This document shows positions 14,446 through 22,422 of a stretch of 41,482 nucleotides of DNA, piece by piece. A model generated the notes under the pieces. The model was not told the DNA's origin. It saw only the letters and a program-made list of their open reading frames with translations, and searched no databases. The DNA is from Candidatus Berkelbacteria bacterium CG10_big_fil_rev_8_21_14_0_10_43_13. Lineage in GTDB: Bacteria > Patescibacteriota > UBA1384 > XYA2-FULL-43-10 > 1-14-0-10-43-13. The stretch covers positions 6,477 through 47,958 of the forward strand of contig PEZW01000014.1 in the NCBI GenBank assembly GCA_002773985.1. Direction: 5' to 3'. How positions within the stretch are numbered: the first letter of the stretch is position 1; each line of letters starts with the position of its first letter. Made by a program: the position numbers and the translations under genes.

Positions 14446-14483
14446 GCGAGGGGGACGGATAGGTGAACAACCGTCCCCCTCGC
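14446..14483 (+). terminator. GC-rich hairpin closing the small-gene cassette
   Basis: GCGAGGGGGACGG pairs perfectly with CCGTCCCCCTCGC across a 12-base loop. No T-run follows, so it may act as a 3'-end stabilising stem rather than a classical terminator. A smaller stem TCCGGC/GCCGGA precedes it. Confidence 0.6.
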
Positions 14484-14532
14484 TATTGAAACATTAGTAT
14501 GTAAAAATTGATATAATATGAATAAGTGTCAG

Positions 14533-14660
14533 TGTTGTGTAATTCGGATCGAAGTGTCATTCTGAGGTAACGAAGAATCCGTTCGACTTCACTCAGGACA
14601 GGTCTCTCTAGATCCTTCGCCTCCAAACTACATTGGCTCAGGATGACAATTACACAACAG
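14533..14660. repeat. MITE-like repeat with 12-base inverted ends
   Basis: Outer inverted ends TGTTGTGTAATT and AATTACACAACA enclose a TGTCATTCTGAGG ... CTCAGGATGACA unit (14555-14648). No coding frame. The inner TGTCAT/ATGACA ends resemble those of the 89-bp family but the interior differs. The stretch from 14661 to the tmRNA has only short A/T-rich repeats and AAGGCCGCAGGCCGCCTT just before ssrA. Confidence 0.7.
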
Positions 14661-14821
14661 TGGTGAATAAGTGTATATTTGATGCAAGCCGCAAAAAAAA
14701 TATTATTCTAGTGATTCCCGACATCATTGAAAATTGTCGATTCTAATCGTTCCCAACAGCAAATCCAATTTTTTAGAGTTCAGAATTTAGGACTTAGGAT
14801 TTGAAGGCCGCAGGCCGCCTT

Positions 14822-15208
14822 GGGGGTGTATTAGCTTCGACAGAAGGTACTTTAAAAATATATCGCAAGTAAGTAAGCTCGGTCGCTTCAAAGTGCCGGC
14901 AAATTTCAAGTGCAAATACACTTGTTAGCAAAGTGAAGAACGCTTTTGCGTCCCTCTCCTTTGCGCCAGCTTTAGCCTAAACGCTTTAGCCATCTGTCCT
15001 TTGCTTTTCGACGAAGGGTTGCAGGTGTCATATTCGAAATGCGGCATACTTTATTCGCTAGGAAGTATGAATAAGTATTACTCACGATAGAGCAAAAGTT
15101 TCTTGATCTCGTTCCAATCTTCGCTCGAACAAATCGAATGAGAACAAACTTGTAGATGATATATTTTTAACCTTTTGGACGCCGGTGCAACTCCGGCCAC
15201 CTCCACCA
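14822..15208 (+). ncRNA. ssrA: Transfer-messenger RNA
   Basis: The 5' end GGGGGTGTATTAGCTTCGAC and 3' end GGACGCCGGTGCAACTCCGG plus CCACCTCCACCA are the conserved tRNA-like halves; GGGGGTG pairs with CACCTCC (one G-T). The tag frame ends GCG CCA GCT TTA GCC TAA, giving a tag ending APALA. The upstream part reads KNAFASLSF, but the exact resume codon is uncertain. At 387 nt with pseudoknot-like segments it is a normal one-piece tmRNA. Its partner SmpB is encoded at 29865-30302. Confidence 0.95.
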
Positions 15209-15313
15209 AACTTCGCCACAATAAAAAAGTACTCTTTTTTTGCACACCGCACAATTCACATTGATCATGTGAGCAGTCCCACCCCGAGCTCTGAGATATT
15301 TGTCTTTTTTCAT
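15209..15313 (-). pseudogene. Truncated small cysteine-pair protein cut at the tmRNA 3' end
   Basis: From ATG at 15313 the frame reads DKYLRARGGTAHMINVNCAVC then KKRVLFY, resembling the N-terminal part of small CxxC proteins seen in CPR genomes (recalled, not checked). The expected C-terminal half is missing: about 12 bases later the frame runs antisense into the tmRNA 3' end and gives meaningless residues. This looks like a gene broken by an event at the ssrA 3' end. The rest of the gap to 15449 holds nothing I can support. Confidence 0.45.
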
Positions 15314-15449
15314 AATCTGAAAATTCTTGATCAGAAGAGGAAGTGTATCACAATCGTTAATTCTGGACAATCAAAAACTAAAGTGGAAACAATAGCCCCC
15401 AACACAAGCTAGACGGACAATCATTCTACTTTTGTAATAGAACTAAATG

Positions 15450-16505
15450 CTATTTCGTTTTGTAAACCATTAGATATGTACCGTCGCTAAGTTTGATTAC
15501 TCCCGGATCTGCAGTCACCATGCCAGCCGATGAGCGAAAACTGTTGTTCGTCGATGTAAATGTTTTACCGTCAGTCGATGTGTAGATGTCTATGCCAGCG
15601 GTGTAGAGAATATATTCCTCACCAGTGTAATAAACATCTGGGACAGCTCCGCCATCAACTGCGACACCCTCGTAAGTGAATGTTAGCCCATCAGAGGAAG
15701 TTGCTGACAAAACCTTATTTGAACCAGTACCGACATAGAGTCGCCAAGTGTCACCAACTTTGATTACATTCGGATCAAAAATTTCTTGTTGTTCAAAGCG
15801 AACACCATCCTCAGCAGTAAAATGAATGCCGTCAGTCGAGATTGCTGAGTAAATTTTGTTTGTTGGCGGCGTTGCTGGCTTGCTTCCCATCATCGATCGT
15901 GCTTCACCTATGTCGAAATAATAAAGTCTGATGCGACCATCAGATAGCAAATATGGATTGGGATCGACCGGCACTTTGCCGTCAATGCCCTGAAATTCGA
16001 CAAACTGCTTGTCGCTCCAAGTCTTTCCATCATCAGTCGACGTAATTAATCCGAGTTTTTCTGGATAGCCGTCGGTCGTGACATCGACAAAATATGCATA
16101 GATCGTACCGTCCTTAATAATCGCGTCAGGAACACTGGCATGGCTGGCAAGAGTTGTACCAGAATCAGTCCAGTTTAGTAGATCAGTACTAGTCGCATAT
16201 GAGACTTTGTCAGCATACGGCCCCTGATTCATTGTTGACCAGTTGAGACTTGGGTCGGATATCGGTGTATCGGCGAGAAATGCCGTAGACGCTGTCGAGC
16301 TTGTATTTGTGGAGTTTGTCGATGGCACCGTCGCAGTATCTTCTACCACAGTATCTGTATCTGAATCGCTCTTACTAGAGTACTGTTGCCAAATAAAATA
16401 ACCGCCAATAATTAAAATTAGCAAAACAGAAACCCACAGCCAACCTTTGGACTTTTTGGTTTGCGCTGGTAGAGTTACCGCGTCAACCTGATTTTGTTCT
16501 TCCAT
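15450..16505 (-). CDS. Membrane-anchored beta-propeller (sialidase/GH43-like) protein
   Basis: 351 residues: a short cytoplasmic N-terminus, one membrane helix (GWLWVSVLLILIIGGYFIW), a Ser/Thr-rich linker to about residue 75, then repeated propeller blades with Asp-box-like turns (STDDGKTWSDKQFV, STDGIHFTAEDG, TSSDGLTFTYEG, STDGKTFTSTN) and DPNPYLLSDGRIRLYYF, as in family 43/32/33 glycosidase-like propellers. It is probably displayed on the cell surface. Catalytic residues cannot be assigned, so it may only bind glycans. It lies 15 bases after the next protein upstream and probably shares its mRNA. Confidence 0.75.
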   Translation of the reverse strand: MEEQNQVDAVTLPAQTKKSKGWLWVSVLLILIIGGYFIWQQYSSKSDSDTDTVVEDTATVPSTNSTNTSSTASTAFLADTPISDPSLNWSTMNQGPYADKVSYATSTDLLNWTDSGTTLASHASVPDAIIKDGTIYAYFVDVTTDGYPEKLGLITSTDDGKTWSDKQFVEFQGIDGKVPVDPNPYLLSDGRIRLYYFDIGEARSMMGSKPATPPTNKIYSAISTDGIHFTAEDGVRFEQQEIFDPNVIKVGDTWRLYVGTGSNKVLSATSSDGLTFTYEGVAVDGGAVPDVYYTGEEYILYTAGIDIYTSTDGKTFTSTNNSFRSSAGMVTADPGVIKLSDGTYLMVYKTK

Positions 16506-16520
16506 ATCCCCTCCATTTAA

Positions 16521-17771
16521 TTATCTCTCAAAAATTTCAGCATTGTTATCAAAGCTACTGACTTGCGCACCAGTTTTGCTCGGAAAAAATTCTGCTTTTA
16601 ATGTGCCATCGGACTGCAATTGGAACAGCGCCACCCCTAAAACACCAGTTGGGTTTTTCGCTCTGATCCCCGGAGTCAACTTGGACCGATCCCATTTTTG
16701 TCCGCTGCTATCAGCCCAGTCTTGTTGGACAAGTTCATACTTTATCATACCACTGGTCACATCAACACTGGCAGGATCCGGTGTATTACCGGAAACTCCA
16801 AACTGCATCGCCTCGCCACCATAATCGCCGGTCGAAATAACAATGCTGGCGGGGTCAAGATAGTCATAAGCAACAGAAAGATGTCCGACCCAATAATTAC
16901 TTTGGTTTACCCCTTTATACCCATTTGTCCCCTGTAAAAACCAGGTACCGACTAATTTACCATCAATGTCATAATCAATCTTGCCGCTTCTTGGTTCAGT
17001 CGTGCGAAGATATTTTGATAATACTTTTGTCTTCAGGTCGTCTGTATAGTAATCAAGTGGGTCCACAGTATGAATTTTCCACGATTCAGAGATATAGTGT
17101 TCCGGCTCTACAAAGCCACTCAGATTTTTATCCATATCCCAGACAGCAAAATCCAGAGTCTGGCCACCAATCCGGCCTATTTCCTCGCCTGCTTTAACAG
17201 AATGCAAGAACGGTCGACTCTTGTTTTGAGCTTCTTGCCACAAAGTCATAAGACTGGGATCGAGACTGGTGACAAGGTCGTAATAATAAAAAAGTTTACA
17301 TGAAATCGAAAAAACCATTCTGTACTCTGTGCCTCGATCGGTTTTCCGTGGTTCGATGTTAACAATCGTGGCATCAGCCATCGCAAAAACTGGATAGGTG
17401 TCGCGAGGAGAATTGAAGACCGTCGGCGAAAAGTACTGATGATCGATTGGTGTGACGTGAGCTCCGATCGTCATGCCATAGGGCAGGATAAAGGCGAAGT
17501 CAGATTCATTCATCGGTAAATTCGTCAACAATGGTTTCTCTGTCCCCTCGCACCGATTACCACTCAGGTCTTGACCAGCCGCGATCGCTGGATCAGATGA
17601 GAGTGCGAGCTGGTTTCCAGTATCTGAATTTGAACCTTGATCAGAGTGGCCGCGCTTTATTTTCTGAGCAGCGACAACTACTATAGCGACAACAACAACA
17701 ATCACCAAAATAATCAGCGGTTTTTTCCGATTCTGATATTTCCCCTCCGATTTTAGTTCTGTTTCCTCCAT
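16521..17771 (-). CDS. Membrane-anchored extracellular protein of unknown function
   Basis: 416 residues with one N-terminal membrane helix (PLIILVIVVVVAIVVVAA) and a long extracellular part. The segment PYGMTIGAHVTPIDHQYFSP ... YPVFAMADATIVNIE and KAGEEIGRIGGQTLDFAVWD resembles the beta fold of M23/lysostaphin-type domains, but the zinc-ligand HxxxD and HxH motifs are not evident, so an inactive peptidase-like domain is the best guess. On the minus strand TATAAT ends eight bases before the ATG, implying an almost leaderless mRNA. It precedes the propeller protein by 15 bases. Confidence 0.7.
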   Translation of the reverse strand: MEETELKSEGKYQNRKKPLIILVIVVVVAIVVVAAQKIKRGHSDQGSNSDTGNQLALSSDPAIAAGQDLSGNRCEGTEKPLLTNLPMNESDFAFILPYGMTIGAHVTPIDHQYFSPTVFNSPRDTYPVFAMADATIVNIEPRKTDRGTEYRMVFSISCKLFYYYDLVTSLDPSLMTLWQEAQNKSRPFLHSVKAGEEIGRIGGQTLDFAVWDMDKNLSGFVEPEHYISESWKIHTVDPLDYYTDDLKTKVLSKYLRTTEPRSGKIDYDIDGKLVGTWFLQGTNGYKGVNQSNYWVGHLSVAYDYLDPASIVISTGDYGGEAMQFGVSGNTPDPASVDVTSGMIKYELVQQDWADSSGQKWDRSKLTPGIRAKNPTGVLGVALFQLQSDGTLKAEFFPSKTGAQVSSFDNNAEIFER

Positions 17772-17805
17772 ACATTACTATTATAGGATATAACTTTATT
17801 TTTGA

Positions 17806-18774
17806 CTACCTCAATACAAAATTAAATAAATATCCAGTAAAGAGAATGCCGAGTCCAACTATTGAGGCGAAAATAACAATCAGCTTGGTTTTCATCACCT
17901 TTTTCAAAATCATAAATTCTGGCAAAGACAGACCGGTTGTTGACATCATAAATGCCAGTGTCGTTCCCATCGAAACGCCTTTTTCGGTCAGGACTGAAAC
18001 AAGCGGGATGACTGCAGCCTCCTTGGCATAAAGCGGGATACCGATCAGGACGGCAATTGGCACCGAATACCATTGGCTACTACCAGCATATTTTGCCAAA
18101 GCATCAGCCGGAATCAAGCCATGAATCAGTGCGCCGATACCGATACCAACGACGACATAGAGCCAAATATCTTTTAGAACGCCGACTGAATAGCTCCAAG
18201 CCCTGTGAGAACGACCACGCCAACTCTGGTCCGCATCATTTTTCAAATTTTTCTTCGACGTGAGAGCATAGCTCTCTACTAAATTTTCAACATTGAGCCG
18301 ACCGATTATGATACCAGAAAAGATGGCAATCAGTAGACCACTTGTCATATAAAGGATAGCAACCTTCCAGCCGAACAATCCCCAGAGGAGAACAAGAGCG
18401 ATTTCGTTGACCATCGGCGAGGCGACTAGAAATGAAAAAGTCACCCCGAGCGGAACGCCAGCTTCTATAAAACCAAGAAAGAGAGGGATCGCGCTGCAGG
18501 TGCAGAAGGGAGCGATGACGCCAAAGAGCGCCGCCAGGATATTGCCGACAAATTGATGTTTGTGCGATAAAATTTTTCTGATTTTTTCTTGTGGCAGAAA
18601 CGAGCGGATAATCGCTACGACAAAAATAATCACCAAGAGCATTATGAAAATTTTGATCGTATCGTAAATGAAAAAGTTGGCCCCATCAGCCACCAGGGTT
18701 TGATGGTCCAATCCAAAAACAGTGTAGGTCAGCCAATCGGCAAACAATTGAACAGGTTGGAATAAGGAATTCAC
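17806..18774 (-). CDS. Permease of the DUF318/ArsP type
   Basis: A 322-residue integral membrane protein with about eight helices. The family hallmark CxC is in IAPFCTCSAIPLFLGFIEAG, followed by LVASPMVNEIALVLL, and the second half repeats the plan with YAKEAAVIPLVSVLTEKG and FMMSTTGLSLPEFMIL. Relatives include ArsP (efflux of trivalent organoarsenicals) and other metal-efflux permeases. An ArsR-type regulator with a CxC metal motif lies 3 kb away, consistent with metalloid or metal stress, but no shared operator was identified. Confidence 0.85.
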   Translation of the reverse strand: MNSLFQPVQLFADWLTYTVFGLDHQTLVADGANFFIYDTIKIFIMLLVIIFVVAIIRSFLPQEKIRKILSHKHQFVGNILAALFGVIAPFCTCSAIPLFLGFIEAGVPLGVTFSFLVASPMVNEIALVLLWGLFGWKVAILYMTSGLLIAIFSGIIIGRLNVENLVESYALTSKKNLKNDADQSWRGRSHRAWSYSVGVLKDIWLYVVVGIGIGALIHGLIPADALAKYAGSSQWYSVPIAVLIGIPLYAKEAAVIPLVSVLTEKGVSMGTTLAFMMSTTGLSLPEFMILKKVMKTKLIVIFASIVGLGILFTGYLFNFVLR

Positions 18775-18909
18775 AGGAGTCTCCTATATTTAACACAACA
18801 TCGCAATAGAACTTACTCATTTTATACAGGTCAGCCATTTTTCAAACGCTTAACAGTTTGATATTATTATATCAGCGTTTTAATAATACCAAAAAAATTA
18901 GGATAAATA

Positions 18910-19416
18910 ATGACCAAAAGACATTTCTGTATTTCTGCAGCACCTTTGATGTATGGGGTTTACAGTAGTGTATGGTCAAACACTTTTTTTACAATCATTT
19001 TGGTATTGTTGTTTGTAATAGTTCGTTTGATCTTCAGAGCTATTTTAAAGAAAACTCCTGTTTTTGATTTTTTCTCAAAATTTATATTTTTTGCCTTACT
19101 GCTTATAATACCTTTTTCTGCTGCTCTTTCTTCTATAGTCACGTACAATAATTATTATCTCGGTTTTATCGCCTATTCGCTCTATATTTCAATTTTGTTT
19201 TTCACATTCTACTTTCACACAAAAATCAAAAAAACTTTGTGGCTTTTAGTTATTCCTGTTTTCTTTCTGATATTGTCAACTGTAGTTTTTTACCAGCTCA
19301 ACAAGATGGCCAACAGTGTTTCAAATAAAACAAATAATAGTGTACCGACAAAAAATATGGGGCCTGTTGATTTTTCTCCTACCCTAGGAGGATGTGGGAA
19401 AGCTAGTACTTTTTAA
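18910..19416 (+). CDS. Hypothetical membrane protein
   Basis: 168 residues, not recognised. Four hydrophobic helices are visible (around residues 24-45, 58-75, 85-103 and 112-131), followed by a polar Asn/Ser-rich tail ending GGCGKASTF. The ATG at 18910 has AGGA eight bases upstream. It precedes the ABC transporter by 47 bases on the same strand, so it may belong to that operon. Confidence 0.65.
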   Translation: MTKRHFCISAAPLMYGVYSSVWSNTFFTIILVLLFVIVRLIFRAILKKTPVFDFFSKFIFFALLLIIPFSAALSSIVTYNNYYLGFIAYSLYISILFFTFYFHTKIKKTLWLLVIPVFFLILSTVVFYQLNKMANSVSNKTNNSVPTKNMGPVDFSPTLGGCGKASTF

Positions 19417-19463
19417 TTTCATTATTTGATAAAATCTTCTTGCCCTAAAATAAATTTCACTTT

Positions 19464-20189
19464 ATGAAAAACATTCTAGAAGTCAAAAATCTTTGTAAGT
19501 CTTACGGCAAATTTGACGCGGTCAAAAGAATAAATTTTAGTGTTGCTCAAGGCGAGATTTTTGCTTTGATCGGACCCAACGGTGCTGGCAAATCGACGAC
19601 GTTAAAAATGGTGGCCTCGATCCTGCAGCCAACAGACGGCTCGATCATAATAGACGGAGTTGATGTTGTCAGGGAGCCAGAAGCTGCTCGCCACAAGATT
19701 AGCTATTTACCAGAGGAAGCAGGAGCTTATAAAAATCTGACCGGGCGGGGCTATCTTCAGTTTATGGCTGGCTTATACGCTGAGACCAAAGCTGATGAAA
19801 AAAAATATCTGGAAAGAGCTATTGAAATATGTGGTCTTGGCCGTCGGCTCAAGGACAAGCTTGGTGCTTATTCGAAAGGAATGACGCGCAAAGTTATGCT
19901 AGCCAGAGCGCTGATGAAAGAGCCAAAGCTGGCCATCCTTGATGAAGCGACCAGCGGCCTAGATGTTATTAACGCGCTCGAAATTCGCGATATTATCAAA
20001 AGTTGCGCCAAGAGCGGTATGACCGTGCTTGTTTCCAGTCACAACATGCTCGAAATAGAATATTTATCCGATCGCGTTGCCATCATCGATCAGGGGAAAA
20101 TTATCGAGACTGGATCAATCGCAGAATTAAAAAAGAGACATCAGGCTGAAAACCTTGAGGTAGTGTTTTTAAAGCTAAGAAAGACATAG
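19464..20189 (+). CDS. ABC transporter ATP-binding protein (NatA-like)
   Basis: 241 residues with a complete nucleotide-binding domain: Walker A GPNGAGKSTTL, Q-loop region LPEEAGAYKNLTGRGYL, signature YSKGMTRKV (a divergent LSGGQ), Walker B AILDEATSGLD and switch histidine in VLVSSHNML. The combination, with an ABC-2 permease next to it, fits NatA-type exporters (Na+ or drug efflux). The permease follows after about 96 bases occupied by a repeat element. Confidence 0.92.
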   Translation: MKNILEVKNLCKSYGKFDAVKRINFSVAQGEIFALIGPNGAGKSTTLKMVASILQPTDGSIIIDGVDVVREPEAARHKISYLPEEAGAYKNLTGRGYLQFMAGLYAETKADEKKYLERAIEICGLGRRLKDKLGAYSKGMTRKVMLARALMKEPKLAILDEATSGLDVINALEIRDIIKSCAKSGMTVLVSSHNMLEIEYLSDRVAIIDQGKIIETGSIAELKKRHQAENLEVVFLKLRKT

Positions 20190-20197
20190 CACCTTAA

Positions 20198-20276
20198 AGT
20201 CATTCTCGACATGATCGGGAATCTATATTAATTTTTTGGATCCCCAGGTCATGGCGTTGCCTACCCGAGGATGACA
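20198..20276 (+). repeat. Palindromic repeat, short relative of the 89-bp family
   Basis: About 79 bases beginning GTCATTCTCGACATGATCGG and ending CCCGAGGATGACA, with TTGGATCCCC in the middle as in the miaB copy. It fills the gap between the ATPase and permease genes. Confidence 0.7.
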
Positions 20277-20285
20277 GGACAAAAT

Positions 20286-21575
20286 ATGAAAAAGTTTTTA
20301 CTTCTACTTAAAAAAGAGTTGCGCGAACTGTTGACGCCACAAATGATCGTGCCGTTTGTACTGATCATGGTTGTCTTTGTTGTTATTGGTAAAACTGCTG
20401 GCAAACAAGTGGCCAGTCAAGCGAGTGCTCAGGACGAAGTTTTGGTACTAGACCACGACACAGGACAGTTATCAAAAATCGCTCTCGGCAGCGCTGGACA
20501 AATCGCAAAAATAACCATGGCCAAGACGACCAATGACGCACAGTTTGTATCAGAAATGAACAAGCGACAGATCGCACTTGGCGTTATTATTCCGGCTGAT
20601 TTCAGTATGAGCGCCTTGAACAAATCGAACGCAACTGTCAAAACATATTCTACATTCAAGGATTTTAGTTTATCTGCCTCGAAAAAATCTTCAACTTTGT
20701 CGAGCGTTGTTATGATGATAAATGATGCTGTCAGCAACGGTCTAATTCAGTTGAATTCTCCTGAAACAAATCCCATAAAGCTGAAAAATCCTGTCTTGGC
20801 AGCGAACTTCGTCTCAGCCAACGGCAAAACAGTTGAGGGCAGTTCTGCTGCGGTCCTCGGATACATCAGCCAGCAAACAAACTTTGTGCCCGTGATTCTG
20901 TTCATTGTGATTGTCTTTGCCGCTCAAATGATCGCAACAGCAGTAGCAACAGAAAAAGAAAACAAAACCCTCGAAACTCTACTCAGTCTGCCGGTTTCTC
21001 GCAAGACGATAGTTTCGGCCAAAATGATCGCTGCTGGTCTCGTTTCACTACTGATGGCAGGAATTTATATGCACGGTATGAAAAACTTTATTGGCGGAAT
21101 CGGCTCAGCAGCTACCGGCAGCACAACTACGGGTGGCAACGTATCGGGAATAGTTTACTCTCTTGGACTCAGTCTGAGCGCCACTGGATATCTCGAGCTA
21201 GGCGTAATTTTATTCCTTGGGATCTTGCTTGCTTTGGCTATGGCGATGATTCTAGGCGCTTTTTCCGAGGACGCTAAAAGTGCTCAAAGTGTCATCACTC
21301 CACTGATGGTCATGGTGATGATACCTTACTTCGCGACACTTCTACTTGATATCAATCAGCTTTCACCGCTACTTCGCGGAATTCTCTACGCGATCCCCTT
21401 TTCACACATTTTCTTGGCAGCACCAAATATTATACCAGGAAACACCACTTTCGTCCTATGGGGAATGCTCTATCTTTTTGTAATGTTTTTGATCTTCGTC
21501 TACGTCGCCGCCAAAATATTTTCTAGCGATTTGATATTGACAATGAAACTCAATTTCTCCAAAAAGAAATCCTAA
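20286..21575 (+). CDS. ABC-2 type permease (NatB-like)
   Basis: About 429 residues. After a short cytoplasmic start (KKFLLLLKKELRELLTPQ) comes one membrane helix, a large extracellular domain to about residue 195, and then five to six helices including AQMIATAVATEKENKTLETLLSLPVSRKTIVSAKM, the classic ABC-2/NatB cytoplasmic coupling segment. The frame is open to an ATG at 20271, but that codon is the ATGACA end of the repeat element, so the ATG at 20286 is preferred. It pairs with the ATPase upstream; likely an exporter of ions, lipids or toxic compounds. Confidence 0.88.
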   Translation: MKKFLLLLKKELRELLTPQMIVPFVLIMVVFVVIGKTAGKQVASQASAQDEVLVLDHDTGQLSKIALGSAGQIAKITMAKTTNDAQFVSEMNKRQIALGVIIPADFSMSALNKSNATVKTYSTFKDFSLSASKKSSTLSSVVMMINDAVSNGLIQLNSPETNPIKLKNPVLAANFVSANGKTVEGSSAAVLGYISQQTNFVPVILFIVIVFAAQMIATAVATEKENKTLETLLSLPVSRKTIVSAKMIAAGLVSLLMAGIYMHGMKNFIGGIGSAATGSTTTGGNVSGIVYSLGLSLSATGYLELGVILFLGILLALAMAMILGAFSEDAKSAQSVITPLMVMVMIPYFATLLLDINQLSPLLRGILYAIPFSHIFLAAPNIIPGNTTFVLWGMLYLFVMFLIFVYVAAKIFSSDLILTMKLNFSKKKS

Positions 21576-21597
21576 ATTATTGATCTAAATTTAAAAC

Positions 21598-21677
21598 TTG
21601 ACAAATGTTTCTCCCTGCGCTATAGTTGGATTTAATTTCAACTATTTTTATTTAATACTTGGATTTAATTCCAACTA
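21598..21677 (+). promoter_or_regulatory. Promoter with two operator copies for the ArsR-type gene
   Basis: TTGACA (21598-21603), 17 bases, TATAGT (21621-21626). Two copies of TTGGATTTAATTYCAA, each a partial inverted repeat, overlap the -10/start region (21623-21644) and the leader just before the ATG (21659-21674). This layout fits autorepression by the downstream regulator. Confidence 0.75.
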
Positions 21678-21679
21678 GT

Positions 21680-21970
21680 ATGAAATCGTCAATAAAAATC
21701 AAACCGATTACCCAAGATATTATCTTTGCTTTCAACGAGCAAAAACTTCTGATTCTCAGAGAGATTTTTATGTGTGATGAAGATATTTGCGGCTGTGATC
21801 TGATCGAAAAAACTGGCCTGTCAAAGGATTTGCTTTCCTACCATATCAAGTCCTTACGTGTCCGTGGTTTTCTCGAAGAGGTCAAATGTGGCGTTCGGAA
21901 AAACTATTCGATCAGTCATGAAAAATATAATTTAGTCAAAGAAATTTTGAAAACTGCAAAAATAATTTAA
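21680..21970 (+). CDS. ArsR/SmtB-family metal-sensing repressor
   Basis: A winged-helix regulator of about 96 residues. ICGCDLIEKTGLSKDLLSYHIKSLRVRGFLEE holds the recognition helix, and CGC in its leading helix corresponds to the CxC arsenic/antimony-binding motif of ArsR (ELCVCDL in the E. coli protein); an additional Cys lies in MCDED. The wing is VRKNYSIS. The ATG at 21680 is chosen over an upstream TTG because the second operator occupies that stretch. It directly precedes a glutaredoxin gene, suggesting a thiol or metalloid stress operon. Confidence 0.85.
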   Translation: MKSSIKIKPITQDIIFAFNEQKLLILREIFMCDEDICGCDLIEKTGLSKDLLSYHIKSLRVRGFLEEVKCGVRKNYSISHEKYNLVKEILKTAKII

Positions 21971-22028
21971 ATGGTAAATTGTAAGTTGCAAACAGTAATT
22001 TATTAGGACAATTTAATTAAGGAGAAAA

Positions 22029-22277
22029 ATGAGCGAGAAAAAAGTTACAGTGTTTTCAACCCCGACCTGTCCTTATTGTGTGATGGTCAAGGATTATCTA
22101 AAAGATAAAAAAATTGAATTCAAAGACGTCAACGTCGCTTCTGATCAAGAGATGGCGATGAAAATGTTTAACCGTTCCCACAATATGGGTGTGCCGCAAA
22201 TCTGGATTAACGACGATGTCGTTATCGGCTTCGATCCCAACACCATCGATGATTTGCTGAAAGCAAAACAAAAATAA
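22029..22277 (+). CDS. Glutaredoxin-family protein
   Basis: 82 residues with the redox motif TPTCPYCVMVK (CPYC) near the N-terminus, the cis-proline in MGVPQIWIND and a C-terminal helix, matching small glutaredoxin/NrdH-like proteins. A strong AAGGAG ribosome site lies six bases before the ATG. No glutathione genes are present here, so the electron donor is uncertain. It follows the ArsR-type regulator after 58 bases and may be controlled by it. Confidence 0.92.
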   Translation: MSEKKVTVFSTPTCPYCVMVKDYLKDKKIEFKDVNVASDQEMAMKMFNRSHNMGVPQIWINDDVVIGFDPNTIDDLLKAKQK

Positions 22278-22300
22278 ATAACTGTTATATGTTTTCATCA

Positions 22301-22328
22301 AAATCAGCCCTCTTCTGGGGCTGGTTTT
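22301..22328 (+). terminator. Intrinsic terminator after the glutaredoxin gene
   Basis: AAAATCAGCCC and GGGCTGGTTTT form a stem around CTCTTCTG with a terminal T-rich side. Confidence 0.75.
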
Positions 22329-22360
22329 GGTTTAGTACGGATAATATTTCAACATTTGAT

Positions 22361-22389
22361 TTGACAGTAAAATCAAAACCGCCTAATAT
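22361..22389 (+). promoter_or_regulatory. Promoter of the cyclophilin gene
   Basis: TTGACA, 17 bases, TAATAT, about 33 bases before the ATG at 22423, with AAGGAA as ribosome site. Confidence 0.7.
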
Positions 22390-22422
22390 GGCAAGGTAAT
22401 CAATTAACACTTAAGGAAATTA

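Noticed and set aside
14555-14648. Part of the same 89-bp family as the miaB repeat
   Set aside because: It shares TGTCAT/ATGACA ends but the interior differs and it has extra 12-base outer inverted ends, so it was kept separate.
15185-15412. Plus-strand 75-residue open frame over the tmRNA 3' end
   Set aside because: It begins inside the tmRNA tRNA-like domain and shows no protein-like features.
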